Shown: piece after piece, positions 1 through 8,263 of the stretch
Numbering within the stretch: position 1 is the stretch's first letter
Layout: each line of letters begins with the position of its first letter
Assembly: GCF_002927275.1 (NCBI RefSeq)
Contig: NZ_PRKW01000005.1
Coordinates: 372,001-436,000, forward strand
Length of the DNA: 64,000 nt
Direction: 5' to 3'
Source: Arthrobacter pityocampae
GTDB taxonomy: Bacteria > Actinomycetota > Actinomycetes > Actinomycetales > Micrococcaceae
Notes under the pieces: generated by a model
Seen by the model: the letters and a program-made list of their open reading frames with translations, nothing else
What the model was told of the DNA's origin: nothing
Databases searched by the model: none
Program-made: the position numbers and the translations under genes

Positions 1-300
1 TCTATGGAGATTAGGACACCCGGGGCGAGGAAAGACCTGAGCATGCTCGAGGTTGTATGCAGGTCAAGTGCCGGTCGATCCACCGGGGGAATGGGTGGCC
101 ATTCCGGCCGGTCCTGGCGAACTTCTGCGCGAAAGACCGATCGGGCCGCACGCGTGCGATCTCTCGGAGACGGACGGCCGCGTACCCGTCGAAGACCCCC
201 CATACATCGTCTGCGCGAGCAGAACCCACTTTCGGCCCACCGCGACAACGAAGCCGTCGTTCCTTTGCCCGGGACGTGATCGGCGGTCGAGACGCACCAT
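1..300 (-). pseudogene. Broken conserved hypothetical protein, runs off left edge
   Basis: Reading the minus strand from an ATG at 298-300, one frame gives DGFVVAVGRKWVLLAQT. Sense then continues in a second frame (VFDGYAAVRLREIARVRPD) after a run of six G near 203-208, and in a third frame (RPEWPPIPPVDRPALDL) after about position 112. Each switch is repaired by adding one base. The joined product resembles, from memory, an actinobacterial hypothetical family with a WVLL...DGY...RPEWPP pattern; its function is unknown to me. The 3' end lies outside the window. Sequencing error at the G run is an alternative to true decay. The start could also be an ATG at 357. Confidence 0.6.
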
Positions 301-479
301 TGACTGCTCCTGCTGCGCAGTCAGCAATCGCGATCGGGTTTTCTCGGTAGTCGGCATAACTCATTGTGTCCGACGTCGGCGTATGCGGATCGGCGCTTTC
401 TGCAGATGCAAGCTGATATAGACCATCACCCTGGGTAACTGGGCCGCTTCTCTTCTGGTACGCATCCCATTGGGCTGGC

Positions 480-1436
480 TCAGCGGGGAAGGGCTGTGAT
501 CCATTTCGAGAAGTCGGTGAGCTCTGTCCCGGTGAGCACGGCGGCCGGGCCGCGTTCCATGGGGTCGGCGAGGAGGGCCAGCGAGTCGGCTGGTAGATCC
601 TTCGTGGCCTCCCAGACAATCGATGTAGGCGACGCCGAGTCGGGCCAGCACAGGAAGACGAGGGGGTCCGAAGTGGTGGACTCCGCGATGCCGATTCGGT
701 GATTGAGCAGGTTGACGAGTTCGCTTGTATGCATGTGCCCGGATACCCCTCCGGCGGTGAGGCGAACGCCCGACTTCACGGTGCCCTTGCGTCCGCGGGG
801 GAGTGGGAGCGATTCGGCTCGAAGGGTTGCGCCCTGCCAGGACGCTGCGTCGCCAGGCACGGCGGGGTTGGTGGTCTGCTTCCGGGGGAGTCGCTCCTGC
901 AGATAGGCGGCGATGTCGTGGTAGCCGATGCTGATCGTGGTCGCCGTGAAGAGCATCCTGCCGTTCACATCTCTCACGTCGATTCCGCCGTACTGGTTGA
1001 GCGATGGACGGACCGACCCGATCTCGGTCACTGCGACGACCCGCGTCGCTCGAAACCAGGGGCGGACCGTCAGGTGGTTCCCGAACGCCTCGACCCGGAA
1101 CCGCCGGATGCCCATCGCGAGGACGACGAAGAGCACTCCGGCCACCGTGATCCCGGCCCCGGTGATGAGGGGGCCGGGCCCATCCATCTGCTCGGATTCC
1201 ACAACAGCGACGAGTGTGAAGAAACCGCCGATCACCAGGAAGACGATGCCGACCACACGGAACAGAACGGACTGCCAGCGACGATTCGTCACGACGAACA
1301 GTGCCCCCGTATCTGTGGTCGGGCCGGTCGCCGCGCGACCGTTCCGGTCACCACGGCGGACGGCCGCTCCGACGATCGCGGGGATCAGGATTGACAGTAG
1401 AACCGCCACGGCCACGGGAACTGCGAAGAAAGACAT
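480..1436 (-). CDS. Membrane protein with PH-like C-terminal region, unknown function
   Basis: The product is 318 residues long. Three hydrophobic segments are visible at about residues 3-26, 57-79 and 88-108. They are followed by a soluble stretch (about 112-180) that alternates short strands and ends in an amphipathic helix, suggestive of a bacterial PH-like fold. The C-terminal 130 residues are soluble and contain repeated small-residue and charged motifs. I do not recognise the family. It is the first intact gene after the broken gene at the left edge and stands alone, with no operon partner. Inference: an integral membrane protein with a cytoplasmic sensing or scaffolding domain. Confidence 0.7.
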   Translation of the reverse strand: MSFFAVPVAVAVLLSILIPAIVGAAVRRGDRNGRAATGPTTDTGALFVVTNRRWQSVLFRVVGIVFLVIGGFFTLVAVVESEQMDGPGPLITGAGITVAGVLFVVLAMGIRRFRVEAFGNHLTVRPWFRATRVVAVTEIGSVRPSLNQYGGIDVRDVNGRMLFTATTISIGYHDIAAYLQERLPRKQTTNPAVPGDAASWQGATLRAESLPLPRGRKGTVKSGVRLTAGGVSGHMHTSELVNLLNHRIGIAESTTSDPLVFLCWPDSASPTSIVWEATKDLPADSLALLADPMERGPAAVLTGTELTDFSKWITALPR

Positions 1437-1621
1437 TCACCGAATGTAGTGCTGGTCTCGCGCATTCGGTGCCCGCAACGCGGTCCGCCCAAAGTCCCTT
1501 TGGCTGGACGGACTCCCACCCTTGCCGGGAAGTCGGCGTAAGCCGCACCGTAATTGGTACGGGTATCGCAGCGCTTCATGGTCGCTCGCTCAGTTCCGCA
1601 TGACCATCCCTTATCGGGCTG

Positions 1622-1882
1622 TTACTCGAGGTCAGTCGCGGAGGAAGTCGAGCGACCGTCTCCTCCTTGATGCTCTTGTCTCCTGCGCTGCCTCTGCAGG
1701 AGCCATCTGGTAATCCAAACCACTATCAGCGTCGATCCGGCAATTACGAAGAATATGTTGAGGCCCGTCCAACCTTGTTCGTCGCGTCGCAGTAGTGGCG
1801 GGATGATTAGGCACACGCCGACAGCTACTCCAGTCCAGGTCTGAAACGGGTGATCGTATTGTCTCTTCGACGGAGGCGACAT
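1622..1882 (-). CDS. Small two-helix membrane protein
   Basis: The product is 86 residues when started at the ATG at 1880-1882, which has AAGGA about 11 bases upstream; a TTG seven codons earlier (1903) is the other option. Two hydrophobic segments (about GVAVGVCLIIPPL and IFFVIAGSTLIVVWIT) are followed by a very basic, glutamine- and arginine-rich tail, the usual layout of a small protein with a cytoplasmic C-terminus. I do not recognise the family. It belongs to a series of small minus-strand membrane proteins that fill the first 7.7 kb. Confidence 0.55.
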   Translation of the reverse strand: MSPPSKRQYDHPFQTWTGVAVGVCLIIPPLLRRDEQGWTGLNIFFVIAGSTLIVVWITRWLLQRQRRRQEHQGGDGRSTSSATDLE

Positions 1883-1968
1883 ATGGGCAGTATTCCTTAC
1901 CAAGTAGTCCGCAGGAAGCCGCCTCGTTCGTAAGACGATCCCCTACCGCGAACTGGCATCGGTGTTCT

Positions 1969-2475
1969 TTACACCGTGTTCAGACGGACTGTTGAGGAGC
2001 GCGCATCCCCTCCGCACTCCTCCGAACCGCTAATTCGCGTCCACTCCAACGCGGCTTCAGTTCTCACAAGAACCTCGCCAAAAGAATCGAGCGCCTGGAC
2101 TGTGACCTCAGCCGGTTGAACCATGTCCGTTTCAATCTCCCAACTCTCCTCGCTGACCCGCGAGGCCCTGGAGGAAGAAAAAAGTGAGACTGGCTCTGGC
2201 TGGTGGGTTACGGGCGTTCCCAAGGAACCCGGGGGCTTCGGCGGCTGTTGTTCCACCGGCTCCTGTGGTGGCTGAACGGGTACACCCGAGGAACAACCGT
2301 CGTCTGAGCAGATTTGCACTGCAGCAACAGCGCCGGCTCGAGTCCCAATTACCTCGATGGGTATCACTGTTGAGTGGCCTATCGCTGGGCAAGCTGTAGG
2401 GACCACCTGCATGGAACAGCCGATGACAGCGGTGAGTAGAACCGATGCTCCCAGTACCGCACCGAAGTTCCGCAT
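1969..2475 (-). CDS. Putative lipoprotein, unknown function
   Basis: The product is 168 residues with a lipoprotein signal peptide: a short basic start (MRN), a hydrophobic stretch, and the lipobox AVIGC with the acylated cysteine at residue 20. After lipidation it would be anchored on the outer face of the membrane. A proline- and glutamine-rich linker (about residues 65-95) separates two small beta-rich halves. Four further cysteines (C29, C57, C62 and one near the C-terminus) could form disulfides. Similar linker-containing lipoproteins occur in actinobacteria, but I do not recognise a named family. Confidence 0.65.
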   Translation of the reverse strand: MRNFGAVLGASVLLTAVIGCSMQVVPTACPAIGHSTVIPIEVIGTRAGAVAAVQICSDDGCSSGVPVQPPQEPVEQQPPKPPGSLGTPVTHQPEPVSLFSSSRASRVSEESWEIETDMVQPAEVTVQALDSFGEVLVRTEAALEWTRISGSEECGGDARSSTVRLNTV

Positions 2476-2586
2476 ATTGCCATCATCCCAGAGGCCTCTC
2501 TGAAAACATCGGGCCGCACGAGAGGGGATCCTTCCCGGTACAGCTCATGGGCCTCGGTGAATGAGTGGCGCTGTAGGTACGGCCAG

Positions 2587-3117
2587 TCAGTAGCTTGGAA
2601 TGAGCGCTCGGATCCGGTCGATCCGCTGGTCGCCTGGGCTGACAGGAACTTCATGTCGATCGACCCAGTGCCAGAAGCGCTCTGCTTCATCCAGAAGCTC
2701 TCGACAGAAAACTAAGGGATCAACGCGCAGTTTGGTGTCGCCGATGGTGATCAGGGCACCGCCACGGATCCGCTCGAGAATGATCGGGGTGGGCTGATCA
2801 GGGAAGTAGCAGTGACCGCGACCAGTCACAAGGTAGTCATCGACGACGTTCACCAGGTAAACCCAGAGGACCACAATGTCATCCCACACAGGAACGCCCA
2901 GTAGCTCGACGCCATCCCACATGAGAGTGATGACCCCGTCGTTGTAGCTGAAATAACGCGGGATACCAGCACGCAGCCACGCTTTTTCTGCCCGGTCCTC
3001 CTCGGCGAACAGGTCGACGACATACAGGTCCGGGTGAGCGGCGAGGTCATCAGGATCCTCCACCAGTCGTGTGAGGATTGCGGTTGTGCTGGTCAGCCGG
3101 GGCGTTTTTGGTTCCAT
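2587..3117 (-). CDS. Acidic hypothetical protein
   Basis: The product is 176 residues, soluble and acidic, with no signal peptide or membrane segment. It reads as a coherent alpha/beta protein (YVVDLFAEEDRAEKAWL, ITLMWDGVELLGVPVWDDIV, EAERFWHWVDRHEVPVS). The ATG at 3115-3117 is preceded by GGAAGGAGC, a good ribosome binding site. I do not recognise the family. Small acidic cytosolic proteins of this kind in accessory regions are sometimes immunity proteins, but no toxin gene is seen beside it, so that is only a thought. Confidence 0.6.
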   Translation of the reverse strand: MEPKTPRLTSTTAILTRLVEDPDDLAAHPDLYVVDLFAEEDRAEKAWLRAGIPRYFSYNDGVITLMWDGVELLGVPVWDDIVVLWVYLVNVVDDYLVTGRGHCYFPDQPTPIILERIRGGALITIGDTKLRVDPLVFCRELLDEAERFWHWVDRHEVPVSPGDQRIDRIRALIPSY

Positions 3118-3343
3118 ACGCTGCTCCTTCCAGGGTTTCGGTGGTCGACGACCGTGTATGTATGCGAAAGACGGACGCAGTCCATCATCAATGAGCCTCT
3201 AAGCGACCGCCACAACCTGATTGCACGATGCCCTGAAGGATGGACATGCGTGCCCGGATTCCTCTTGGTATGAGGGCTACCCCTCAGTCCGCGGAACCAA
3301 TCAAGGGCCTGTGCGAGGAGGCCTCGTGCTACTGACCTTCGAC

Positions 3344-3742
3344 CTAAGGTCTCTGTCGCGTGAGACCTTGAACGATGAGCAGTGCAAGGACTCCGCAGAG
3401 GCCGACGAGGAGCAAACCGGGACCTAGCTCAGCCAGGTTCTCGAGTACGGTGCTGCCGCTGTTGGACCCGACACTAGAAACGAGCCCGGTAGCTGGCTCG
3501 ACTGTGACGATGTTGCCGGGAAGTTCCGGCGCTTTCCGGATGAGTCCGAGTAACCAGAGTGCTCCCAGCCCAGTCGATAACAAGGCGATTATCCATGCTC
3601 CAACGAAGTAGGAGTTACGGCCGCGATCAGTTTGAGCCAGTGGAAGTTCTCCCTCAGTGCCTTGCGAAACAGGGCTTCCTGATCCGACACCAACTTCATG
3701 GATCCGCACGGGTTCAGTTCGGTTGTTTCCAGGGTTTTCCAT
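3344..3742 (-). CDS. Two-helix membrane protein
   Basis: The product is 132 residues. The first 45 are polar and probably disordered. Hydrophobic segments follow at about residues 46-68 (FVGAWIIALLSTGLGALWLLGL) and 108-126 (GPGLLLVGLCGVLALLIVQGL), with a short extracytoplasmic loop between them and a basic end. I recognise no family. It lies just downstream, in the minus direction, of the ferritin-like gene with a 55-base gap, so the two could share a transcript. Confidence 0.5.
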   Translation of the reverse strand: MENPGNNRTEPVRIHEVGVGSGSPVSQGTEGELPLAQTDRGRNSYFVGAWIIALLSTGLGALWLLGLIRKAPELPGNIVTVEPATGLVSSVGSNSGSTVLENLAELGPGLLLVGLCGVLALLIVQGLTRQRP

Positions 3743-3797
3743 GCACTGACGGTATCTGACGCACCCACGACTAGGAGCAGTCTCGAGAGAGAATCAG

Positions 3798-4616
3798 TTA
3801 TCGGACGTCTGGAACGTCTGAGAGGGGCCTCTCTGCGGGTCCAAGTAGCGGCGCATGAGGATGTACGAGGACCGATTGAACTGCCGTCAAAAAATTCTGC
3901 GTTGCGCGTCCCCAGTAGGCGGGAGCCGATATGCCGCACGCGCGCAACGCAGCGCCGTGGTCGACGACGAGCACGGTAGCCGCTCCTGCCGCAACTACAG
4001 ACCATCCGATTCCGACAAACAATCGAGCTAATGCCGGGGTCTCGCAGAATCCAACCCGGAGCCTATCGATTTGGAAACGGATGTGGTTTCCTTCGTCCTC
4101 AGCTACGCGACGACCTACGGCGCGCAGAATCGGATCGGGAGCCCGGTCGGCGAGAGCGCGGAAGTATTCCATCGCGACACTCTCGGCGATGAGGAACAAT
4201 CCAAGCTCGGTACGCAAGCCCAAGAGGCGGCGAAGTCGCGTAAAGGCCGCATCAGTCCAATGTGATTCGAGCGGCGCAGCGTCTAGGTGTTTGAGCACGC
4301 GCAGGAACAAAGCGGAGTGCTTCTGCTCCTCCTGTACAAGGAGCTCTAGGGCCTTCGTATAGGCAGGATCTCCAGCCGCGGCTGCCAGGCTGAGAAGCCG
4401 AGCACCATCACCGCTCTCCCCAAGCTCGAACCGTTGAAACGAGCGGACGAACCCGCGTCGCGTTTTGTCATCAATGGTCGCTGGGACATCCCATTCGATA
4501 CCAGCTTCCAATGCACGATGGCGATCCGAGTTCGCCTGGAAATGTGCGATCCATTTGTTAGCCGTTTCCACCAGCACCCCGTCGCACGTCCTAAGCTCAC
4601 CCATTGTCGATTGCAC
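3798..4616 (-). CDS. Ferritin-like di-iron protein
   Basis: The product is 272 residues. Helices carry two EXXH-type metal motifs, EEQKH (about residues 96-100) and EDEGNH (about 172-177), plus supporting glutamates in FELGESGDG and IAESVAMEY. This is the four-helix di-iron pattern of ferritin-like and hydroxylase/oxidase-type proteins. A hydrophobic helix follows (LFVGIGWSVVAAGAATVLVV, about 195-215), so the protein may touch the membrane. Similar ferritin-like proteins occur in actinobacteria; the substrate is unknown. A start at the second methionine (residue 5) is equally possible. Confidence 0.7.
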   Translation of the reverse strand: MQSTMGELRTCDGVLVETANKWIAHFQANSDRHRALEAGIEWDVPATIDDKTRRGFVRSFQRFELGESGDGARLLSLAAAAGDPAYTKALELLVQEEQKHSALFLRVLKHLDAAPLESHWTDAAFTRLRRLLGLRTELGLFLIAESVAMEYFRALADRAPDPILRAVGRRVAEDEGNHIRFQIDRLRVGFCETPALARLFVGIGWSVVAAGAATVLVVDHGAALRACGISAPAYWGRATQNFLTAVQSVLVHPHAPLLGPAERPLSDVPDVR

Positions 4617-4754
4617 GGTAGCACTCAGTAGAAGTTAGGCGACATCTGAGCTTGACCCTCCCTCGTCCAGGCGCCCGCTCAGGGGTCCTCGTGCGCCCGC
4701 GCTGCCGACGTCCCATCGTGGTCGGGCGGAAACGCCGCGGCTTGGAGGGTGTCT

Positions 4755-5375
4755 TCAGCTCAGATGACTGGTCTGGTTCAGGGCTACCACTTGCCGGTCG
4801 TGGAAGAAGTCGTCTTCGCGAAGATAGGTGATACTGCCAGGGGCTACCGTGAACTTCACGTAGCCCGCGTGTTCGAGGGGAAGTCCGATCCACGCGGCGA
4901 TGAGGTAGGTTGCGGTACCGCCGTGGGTGACCACGACTGCATCCCGGGCACCATGTACGAGGATCTTCTGAAGAGCTGAATACGTCCGGTTTGCCCACTC
5001 GAATCTCGTCTCGGAGTCATCGATTCCGTCGCGATGGTGCATGCGATCCCCGTCCGCGGGCGGGGGCGCGTAGGGGGTGGATCCACGGGGTGTGCCTTCG
5101 GCAGCCCCGTAGGACTGCTCACGAAGATCTGGGTCCAGGAGCATTTCCACGGCGAACCGATCAGCGATGGGTTCGGCGGTCTGGCGGGTCCGTAGGAGAT
5201 CCGAGCAGACGAGCAGCGCTCCCTCCTCGTCAGGTATTCGCTCGCTCAGTGCCGCGGCGACCCTTTGGGCGTCGTGTACTCCTCGGGGAGTCAGTGCCGC
5301 GTCGTACCAACCACCGACGAGGCTATCGACATGATGGGTCGCTTCCGTGTGGGTGACAACGTACAAGTTCCGCAT
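4755..5375 (-). CDS. Histidine phosphatase family protein
   Basis: The product is 206 residues of the phosphoglycerate-mutase-like superfamily. Its N-terminal catalytic motif reads VVTHTEATHH rather than the usual RHG. The second half carries VVTHGGTATYL, which supplies the second catalytic histidine, and LLRTRQTAEPIA supplies the phosphate-binding arginines. The THxEATHH variant is, from memory, a recurrent subfamily of small-molecule phosphatases, so the missing RHG arginine is probably tolerated. The substrate is unknown. The gene is transcribed alone between two non-coding spacers of 130-210 bases. Confidence 0.8.
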   Translation of the reverse strand: MRNLYVVTHTEATHHVDSLVGGWYDAALTPRGVHDAQRVAAALSERIPDEEGALLVCSDLLRTRQTAEPIADRFAVEMLLDPDLREQSYGAAEGTPRGSTPYAPPPADGDRMHHRDGIDDSETRFEWANRTYSALQKILVHGARDAVVVTHGGTATYLIAAWIGLPLEHAGYVKFTVAPGSITYLREDDFFHDRQVVALNQTSHLS

Positions 5376-5587
5376 GACAACCTATTCATCTGGTCCCTGA
5401 GGGCTCGCCCGACTCTAACCCTCCATGGGGCAGACCCGTCGTTACCAAGGCGGTCCCGAGTTCAACACGGCCATCACCACCGCCAATACCCAGCCATAAG
5501 ACGATCCCTCATCCAACAGGCCGACTGCGGAAACTAGCTATAGAACTGACGGAGGTTGTTGACAGTTGGGTCTGCCTGGGCCAGGAG

Positions 5588-5833
5588 TCAGTTGGTAGAG
5601 GACTGCCGTCTCCTGGTGACGTTCGTTCTGGCTTTCGCGCCGACGGCGAGGATCACGCCGAAGATCACCCACGTTCCGACATCCAGCGCACTACTCGTCC
5701 ACGGCTGCGGTGCGACGAACGAGCCGACGATCAGCGCGATCACGATAAGCCACACGGCCGCAAGGAACGGCGTCAGGCGTGACCTGAAGGCAAGGCGCCG
5801 CAACTCGGTCTGGAAGGCCTGGTAATCAGTCAT
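5588..5833 (-). CDS. Small two-helix membrane protein
   Basis: The product is 81 residues with a polar N-terminus, hydrophobic segments at about residues 22-42 (FLAAVWLIVIALIVGSFVA) and 52-70 (GTWVIFGVILAVGAK), and a basic tail (TRRRQSS). The layout matches its small membrane neighbours. GGATGCGGAA-type purine-rich sequence precedes the ATG at 5831-5833. I do not recognise the family. Confidence 0.55.
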   Translation of the reverse strand: MTDYQAFQTELRRLAFRSRLTPFLAAVWLIVIALIVGSFVAPQPWTSSALDVGTWVIFGVILAVGAKARTNVTRRRQSSTN

Positions 5834-5941
5834 TTCCGCATCCTTTCACCTGCGGCAAAAATGGCCGCGGGCAGGAGGAGACAATTGTGGAGTCCATCCG
5901 CTTCAAGGCCACGGCGAACGACGGGCTTTGCGCCCACGCGA

Positions 5942-6160
5942 TCACTTCCCGGGCCCGCCGTGCTCGTCGGTGCGCAGAGCCTGAATGGCGAGAGAAATGA
6001 AGGCGCATGCCCCGCCAGCCATCATCACCGATCCCAGGACCAGGTACCAGGCGTCGGCCTTCAGAAACGACAGAACGGCAAACACAGCGAAGCCAATGCC
6101 TGCCAAACCCGTGACCAGTGCCTCGCGCCAGGAGGCGCGAGGTCGTCGTCCGGCGCTCAA
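5942..6160 (-). CDS. Small two-helix membrane protein with TTG start
   Basis: The product is 72 residues. No ATG or GTG start fits, but a TTG at 6158-6160 does, preceded by GGAGGGG eight bases upstream. That TTG overlaps the TGA stop of the gene before it (TTGA), which implies translational coupling. Two hydrophobic segments are clear (ALVTGLAGIGFAVFAVLSFL and YLVLGSVMMAGGACAFISLA), with a basic N-terminus and a polar tail. The function is unknown. A longer reading from 6337 is possible but begins with a low-complexity, arginine-rich stretch that looks non-coding. Confidence 0.6.
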   Translation of the reverse strand: MSAGRRPRASWREALVTGLAGIGFAVFAVLSFLKADAWYLVLGSVMMAGGACAFISLAIQALRTDEHGGPGK

Positions 6161-6351
6161 GATGCCGGCCCCTCCGGTGGCGGTTTCTGACGAGCTCTGC
6201 CCTTCAGCGCATGCCCGACGAGGCTCCCGATGACGATGACCATACCGGCTGCTGTAGCCCGCAAAGGACCAGAGCCTTGTACGCCACGGACGACCGAGTA
6301 GACCAGGATCACGCCAGGTAGAAGCAGAATCCCCCATTGTCGTGCCTTCAT
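6157..6351 (-). CDS. Small two-helix membrane protein
   Basis: The product is 64 residues when started at the ATG at 6349-6351, preceded by GGGGGATGAG; a start eight codons earlier (6375) is possible. Hydrophobic segments are WGILLLPGVILVYSVV and ATAAGMVIVIGSLVGHAL, followed by a basic tail. Its last four bases overlap the start of the next small membrane protein, so the two form a coupled pair and probably a heteromeric unit or shared pathway. The family is not recognised. Confidence 0.55.
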   Translation of the reverse strand: MKARQWGILLLPGVILVYSVVRGVQGSGPLRATAAGMVIVIGSLVGHALKGRARQKPPPEGPAS

Positions 6352-6405
6352 CTCATCCCCCTTTGACTGTGGCAACTTTCTTCAGGACCCCAAGGGCAGC
6401 TTGGA

Positions 6406-6582
6406 TCAGGGTTGGCGCGTCCTATCTCTTGCCGCCAACCCCTCGATGACGACGTACGCAACGAATCCGAGCACGGACGTCAGGGCAAGCCCAACAAGCA
6501 TGTCTAGGTACTTGCCGAAGTTATACGCGGCGAAAATTGCTCCGAAAATGATCACAATGGTAGCGAGCTTCCGTATTCTCAT
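6406..6582 (-). CDS. Small two-helix membrane protein
   Basis: The product is 58 residues if started at the ATG at 6580-6582 (MRIRKLATIVIIFGAIF). The reading frame stays open upstream, but the extra 31 residues look like translated spacer. Two hydrophobic segments are visible (ATIVIIFGAIFAAY and MLVGLALTSVLGFVAYVV), with a basic start and end. The function is unknown. Confidence 0.5.
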   Translation of the reverse strand: MRIRKLATIVIIFGAIFAAYNFGKYLDMLVGLALTSVLGFVAYVVIEGLAARDRTRQP

Positions 6583-6807
6583 TCTGCCAATCGTCCTGTG
6601 GTCACGTGCGTCATGGCTTGAGGCATTTCCTCTATTCTTCGGAAAGCACCCAGCCAAACAGGATGTGAGGCTCAAAGCAACCTTTTATCTCGGCCCTTGA
6701 TGCACTGTACGAAGAACCATAAATGATATTACTATTTGCTCCGAACCTTGAAGTCCTCATCTCGTCATCAAAGACGAGATGAGGACTTCGAGATCGTAGT
6801 GCGGTTG

Positions 6808-7068
6808 TTACTGGTGCGTTGCGCGCACCCCGTCGGAGATAGTCGCCCCGGGGTGATCGATGCGGTATTGCTTTACCCGCTTCGCGTCAACTCCTCCCGA
6901 AGGCCGGTATTCCGTTCCCAGCCGACCTATGGTGCTCGGAGCGAAAGCCCACAGGGCGAGGGCCAACCCCGTGAGGGCTATACCCAACATGAGACTGTTG
7001 CCGATGAGCCATACAGCCAATCCCGAGGCGGCTAGGACAATGATTGAGACAGGAAGTGCGTACTTCAT
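6808..7068 (-). CDS. Small two-helix membrane protein
   Basis: The product is 86 residues. The first 45 form two adjacent hydrophobic helices (ALPVSIIVLAASGLAVWLIG and LMLGIALTGLALALWAF). The remaining 40 are soluble and basic, containing KRVKQYRIDHPGATISDGVR, which looks like a small folded cytoplasmic tail. AAGGAG lies eight bases before the ATG and supports the start. It is 40 bases downstream of the exported protein gene at 7109-7645 and may be co-transcribed with it. The family is not recognised. Confidence 0.6.
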   Translation of the reverse strand: MKYALPVSIIVLAASGLAVWLIGNSLMLGIALTGLALALWAFAPSTIGRLGTEYRPSGGVDAKRVKQYRIDHPGATISDGVRATHQ

Positions 7069-7108
7069 AGTCGTTGCTCCTTATCGAGTTCGGAGATATT
7101 TTCAGCTT

Positions 7109-7645
7109 CTACTCGAAGCACTCTTGCTGGATACCTGCGATTCCGACAAGTTCAGCCGCTAGGGAGGCGAAGGCTCCACCGGCAACCGCCATCTTCTCGT
7201 AACTGAAACTTGCACCCCACATGAGCTTGACGGCTTCGCTCACACCGCCGAGCTCGTTCATGAGCTTTTTGATCTTCAGGATCTTGGACGCGGGTAGGGC
7301 GACCCCTGCGATGGCCGCGGCGATGGCACCGGTACACAGGAAGACATTGGCATCGGTACTCGCTTGATCGCTTGGTGAGCCCGTCACCGGCCCAGCTGGC
7401 GGATTCTGTGCAGTCCACTGCTGGAGCGCGGCATCGCCTTCAAGCAACACACTGTCCGGGATCGACATCAGGTAATTCAACTCTGCTTCGAGCTCGGCTC
7501 CCTTGTCCGGAGCTGACGCGACAGCTACACGCTCCAGCGGGACGCTTGCTGATGGCTGTGCCGCTACGGCGGTCGTGCTTCCTGCAGCCAACCCGCAAGT
7601 CACGATGAGACCTACAAAGGACATCTTCAGCGTATTTTTTGTCAT
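7109..7645 (-). CDS. Exported helical protein, possibly membrane-active, unknown function
   Basis: The product is 178 residues when started at the ATG at 7643-7645 (MTKNTLKMSFVGL), with GGGG just upstream. A Sec-type signal peptide ends near AVAAQP. A polar region follows (about 40-100), then a hydrophobic, helical C-terminal domain bounded by two cysteines (FLCTGAI...QQECFE) that can form one disulfide. Inside it are the basic motif KILKIKKLMNELGG and WGASFSYEKM. I recall similar secreted proteins in streptomycetes with the same C-terminal pattern, but no established function. A role as a secreted bacteriocin-like or cell-surface protein is conjecture. Confidence 0.6.
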   Translation of the reverse strand: MTKNTLKMSFVGLIVTCGLAAGSTTAVAAQPSASVPLERVAVASAPDKGAELEAELNYLMSIPDSVLLEGDAALQQWTAQNPPAGPVTGSPSDQASTDANVFLCTGAIAAAIAGVALPASKILKIKKLMNELGGVSEAVKLMWGASFSYEKMAVAGGAFASLAAELVGIAGIQQECFE

Positions 7646-8263
7646 TTCGCCCCCAGTGCGATTTGTACAACTTTTCAGCAATGTCCTATAAGCATATGAA
7701 GACTCTTCTTAGAGGTCAAGGCTGCATCGAGAGTTTTCTCGATGTCTTGTTCTTAACGATGTCAATGATTATGAGTAGGAAATTAAATTTGCTAGATACC
7801 ACCTGTGCTGCGATGTCAAATCGTTCATCATAATCGGTAGGGCGGATGGGGTATGAAGCCAAAGCCCGCGCTGGAGATGAGCCTTTCCGACTCATTCGCG
7901 TCGCCCTCTGGACGAGACCGCGAGTGCCGAGGTCGGTCCCCGTTCTGTGCCTCTCCCACTCGGGCCGGCCTCACGGCCACCTTCACCCGATGGGTCGAAA
8001 CCGATGCAGATGCGGCCCTGCACCTTGAGGGCGACTAGAGCCGCAACCCCAAGCCGTCAGACATACGAAGCGTGCTGAGTCGAATAAAGGATCGAACGCC
8101 GTCCGTAAATGGGTCGCTTTGCGCCCGTGCAGATGACTTCGGGAAGTAGTGCAGGCGACTTCGAGAATCGACAATCGGTCGGGCTCGTCGTACCGAGGGA
8201 GAGGGCGTTTAGCCGGGACGGTGAAAACGGGCGCATAGGTACCTTGTCTGCAACACTGAGTCG
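7646..8263. other. AT-rich spacer without a convincing gene
   Basis: These 618 bases hold no convincing coding region. Bases 7690-7840 are clearly AT-richer than the rest of the window. A perfect hairpin lies at 7725-7744. On the minus strand TTGACA (7815-7820) and TATCTA (7794-7799) form a weak promoter candidate, 15 bases apart, for the exported protein gene. Short open frames on both strands in 7846-8369 have no recognisable composition or motif. Positions 8050-8260 may include remains of the mobile element that carried the recombinase. Confidence 0.5.
7725..7744. promoter_or_regulatory. Perfect 8-bp hairpin in AT-rich leader
   Basis: CATCGAGA and TCTCGATG flank a GTTT loop. The hairpin lies about 80 bases upstream of the exported protein gene at 7645 and within its likely 5' untranslated region, so it could be a leader structure. 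On the plus strand it is followed by a T-rich stretch, so it could instead end plus-strand transcripts. Confidence 0.35.

Noticed and set aside
11-619. A 202-residue minus-strand frame at the left edge taken as a single gene
   Set aside because: It overlaps the C-terminus of the membrane protein at 480-1436, and only its middle part belongs to the broken gene described.
7846-8038. Short plus-strand frames (60-61 residues) in the AT-rich spacer
   Set aside because: Two overlapping frames, no ribosome binding site and no recognisable composition.
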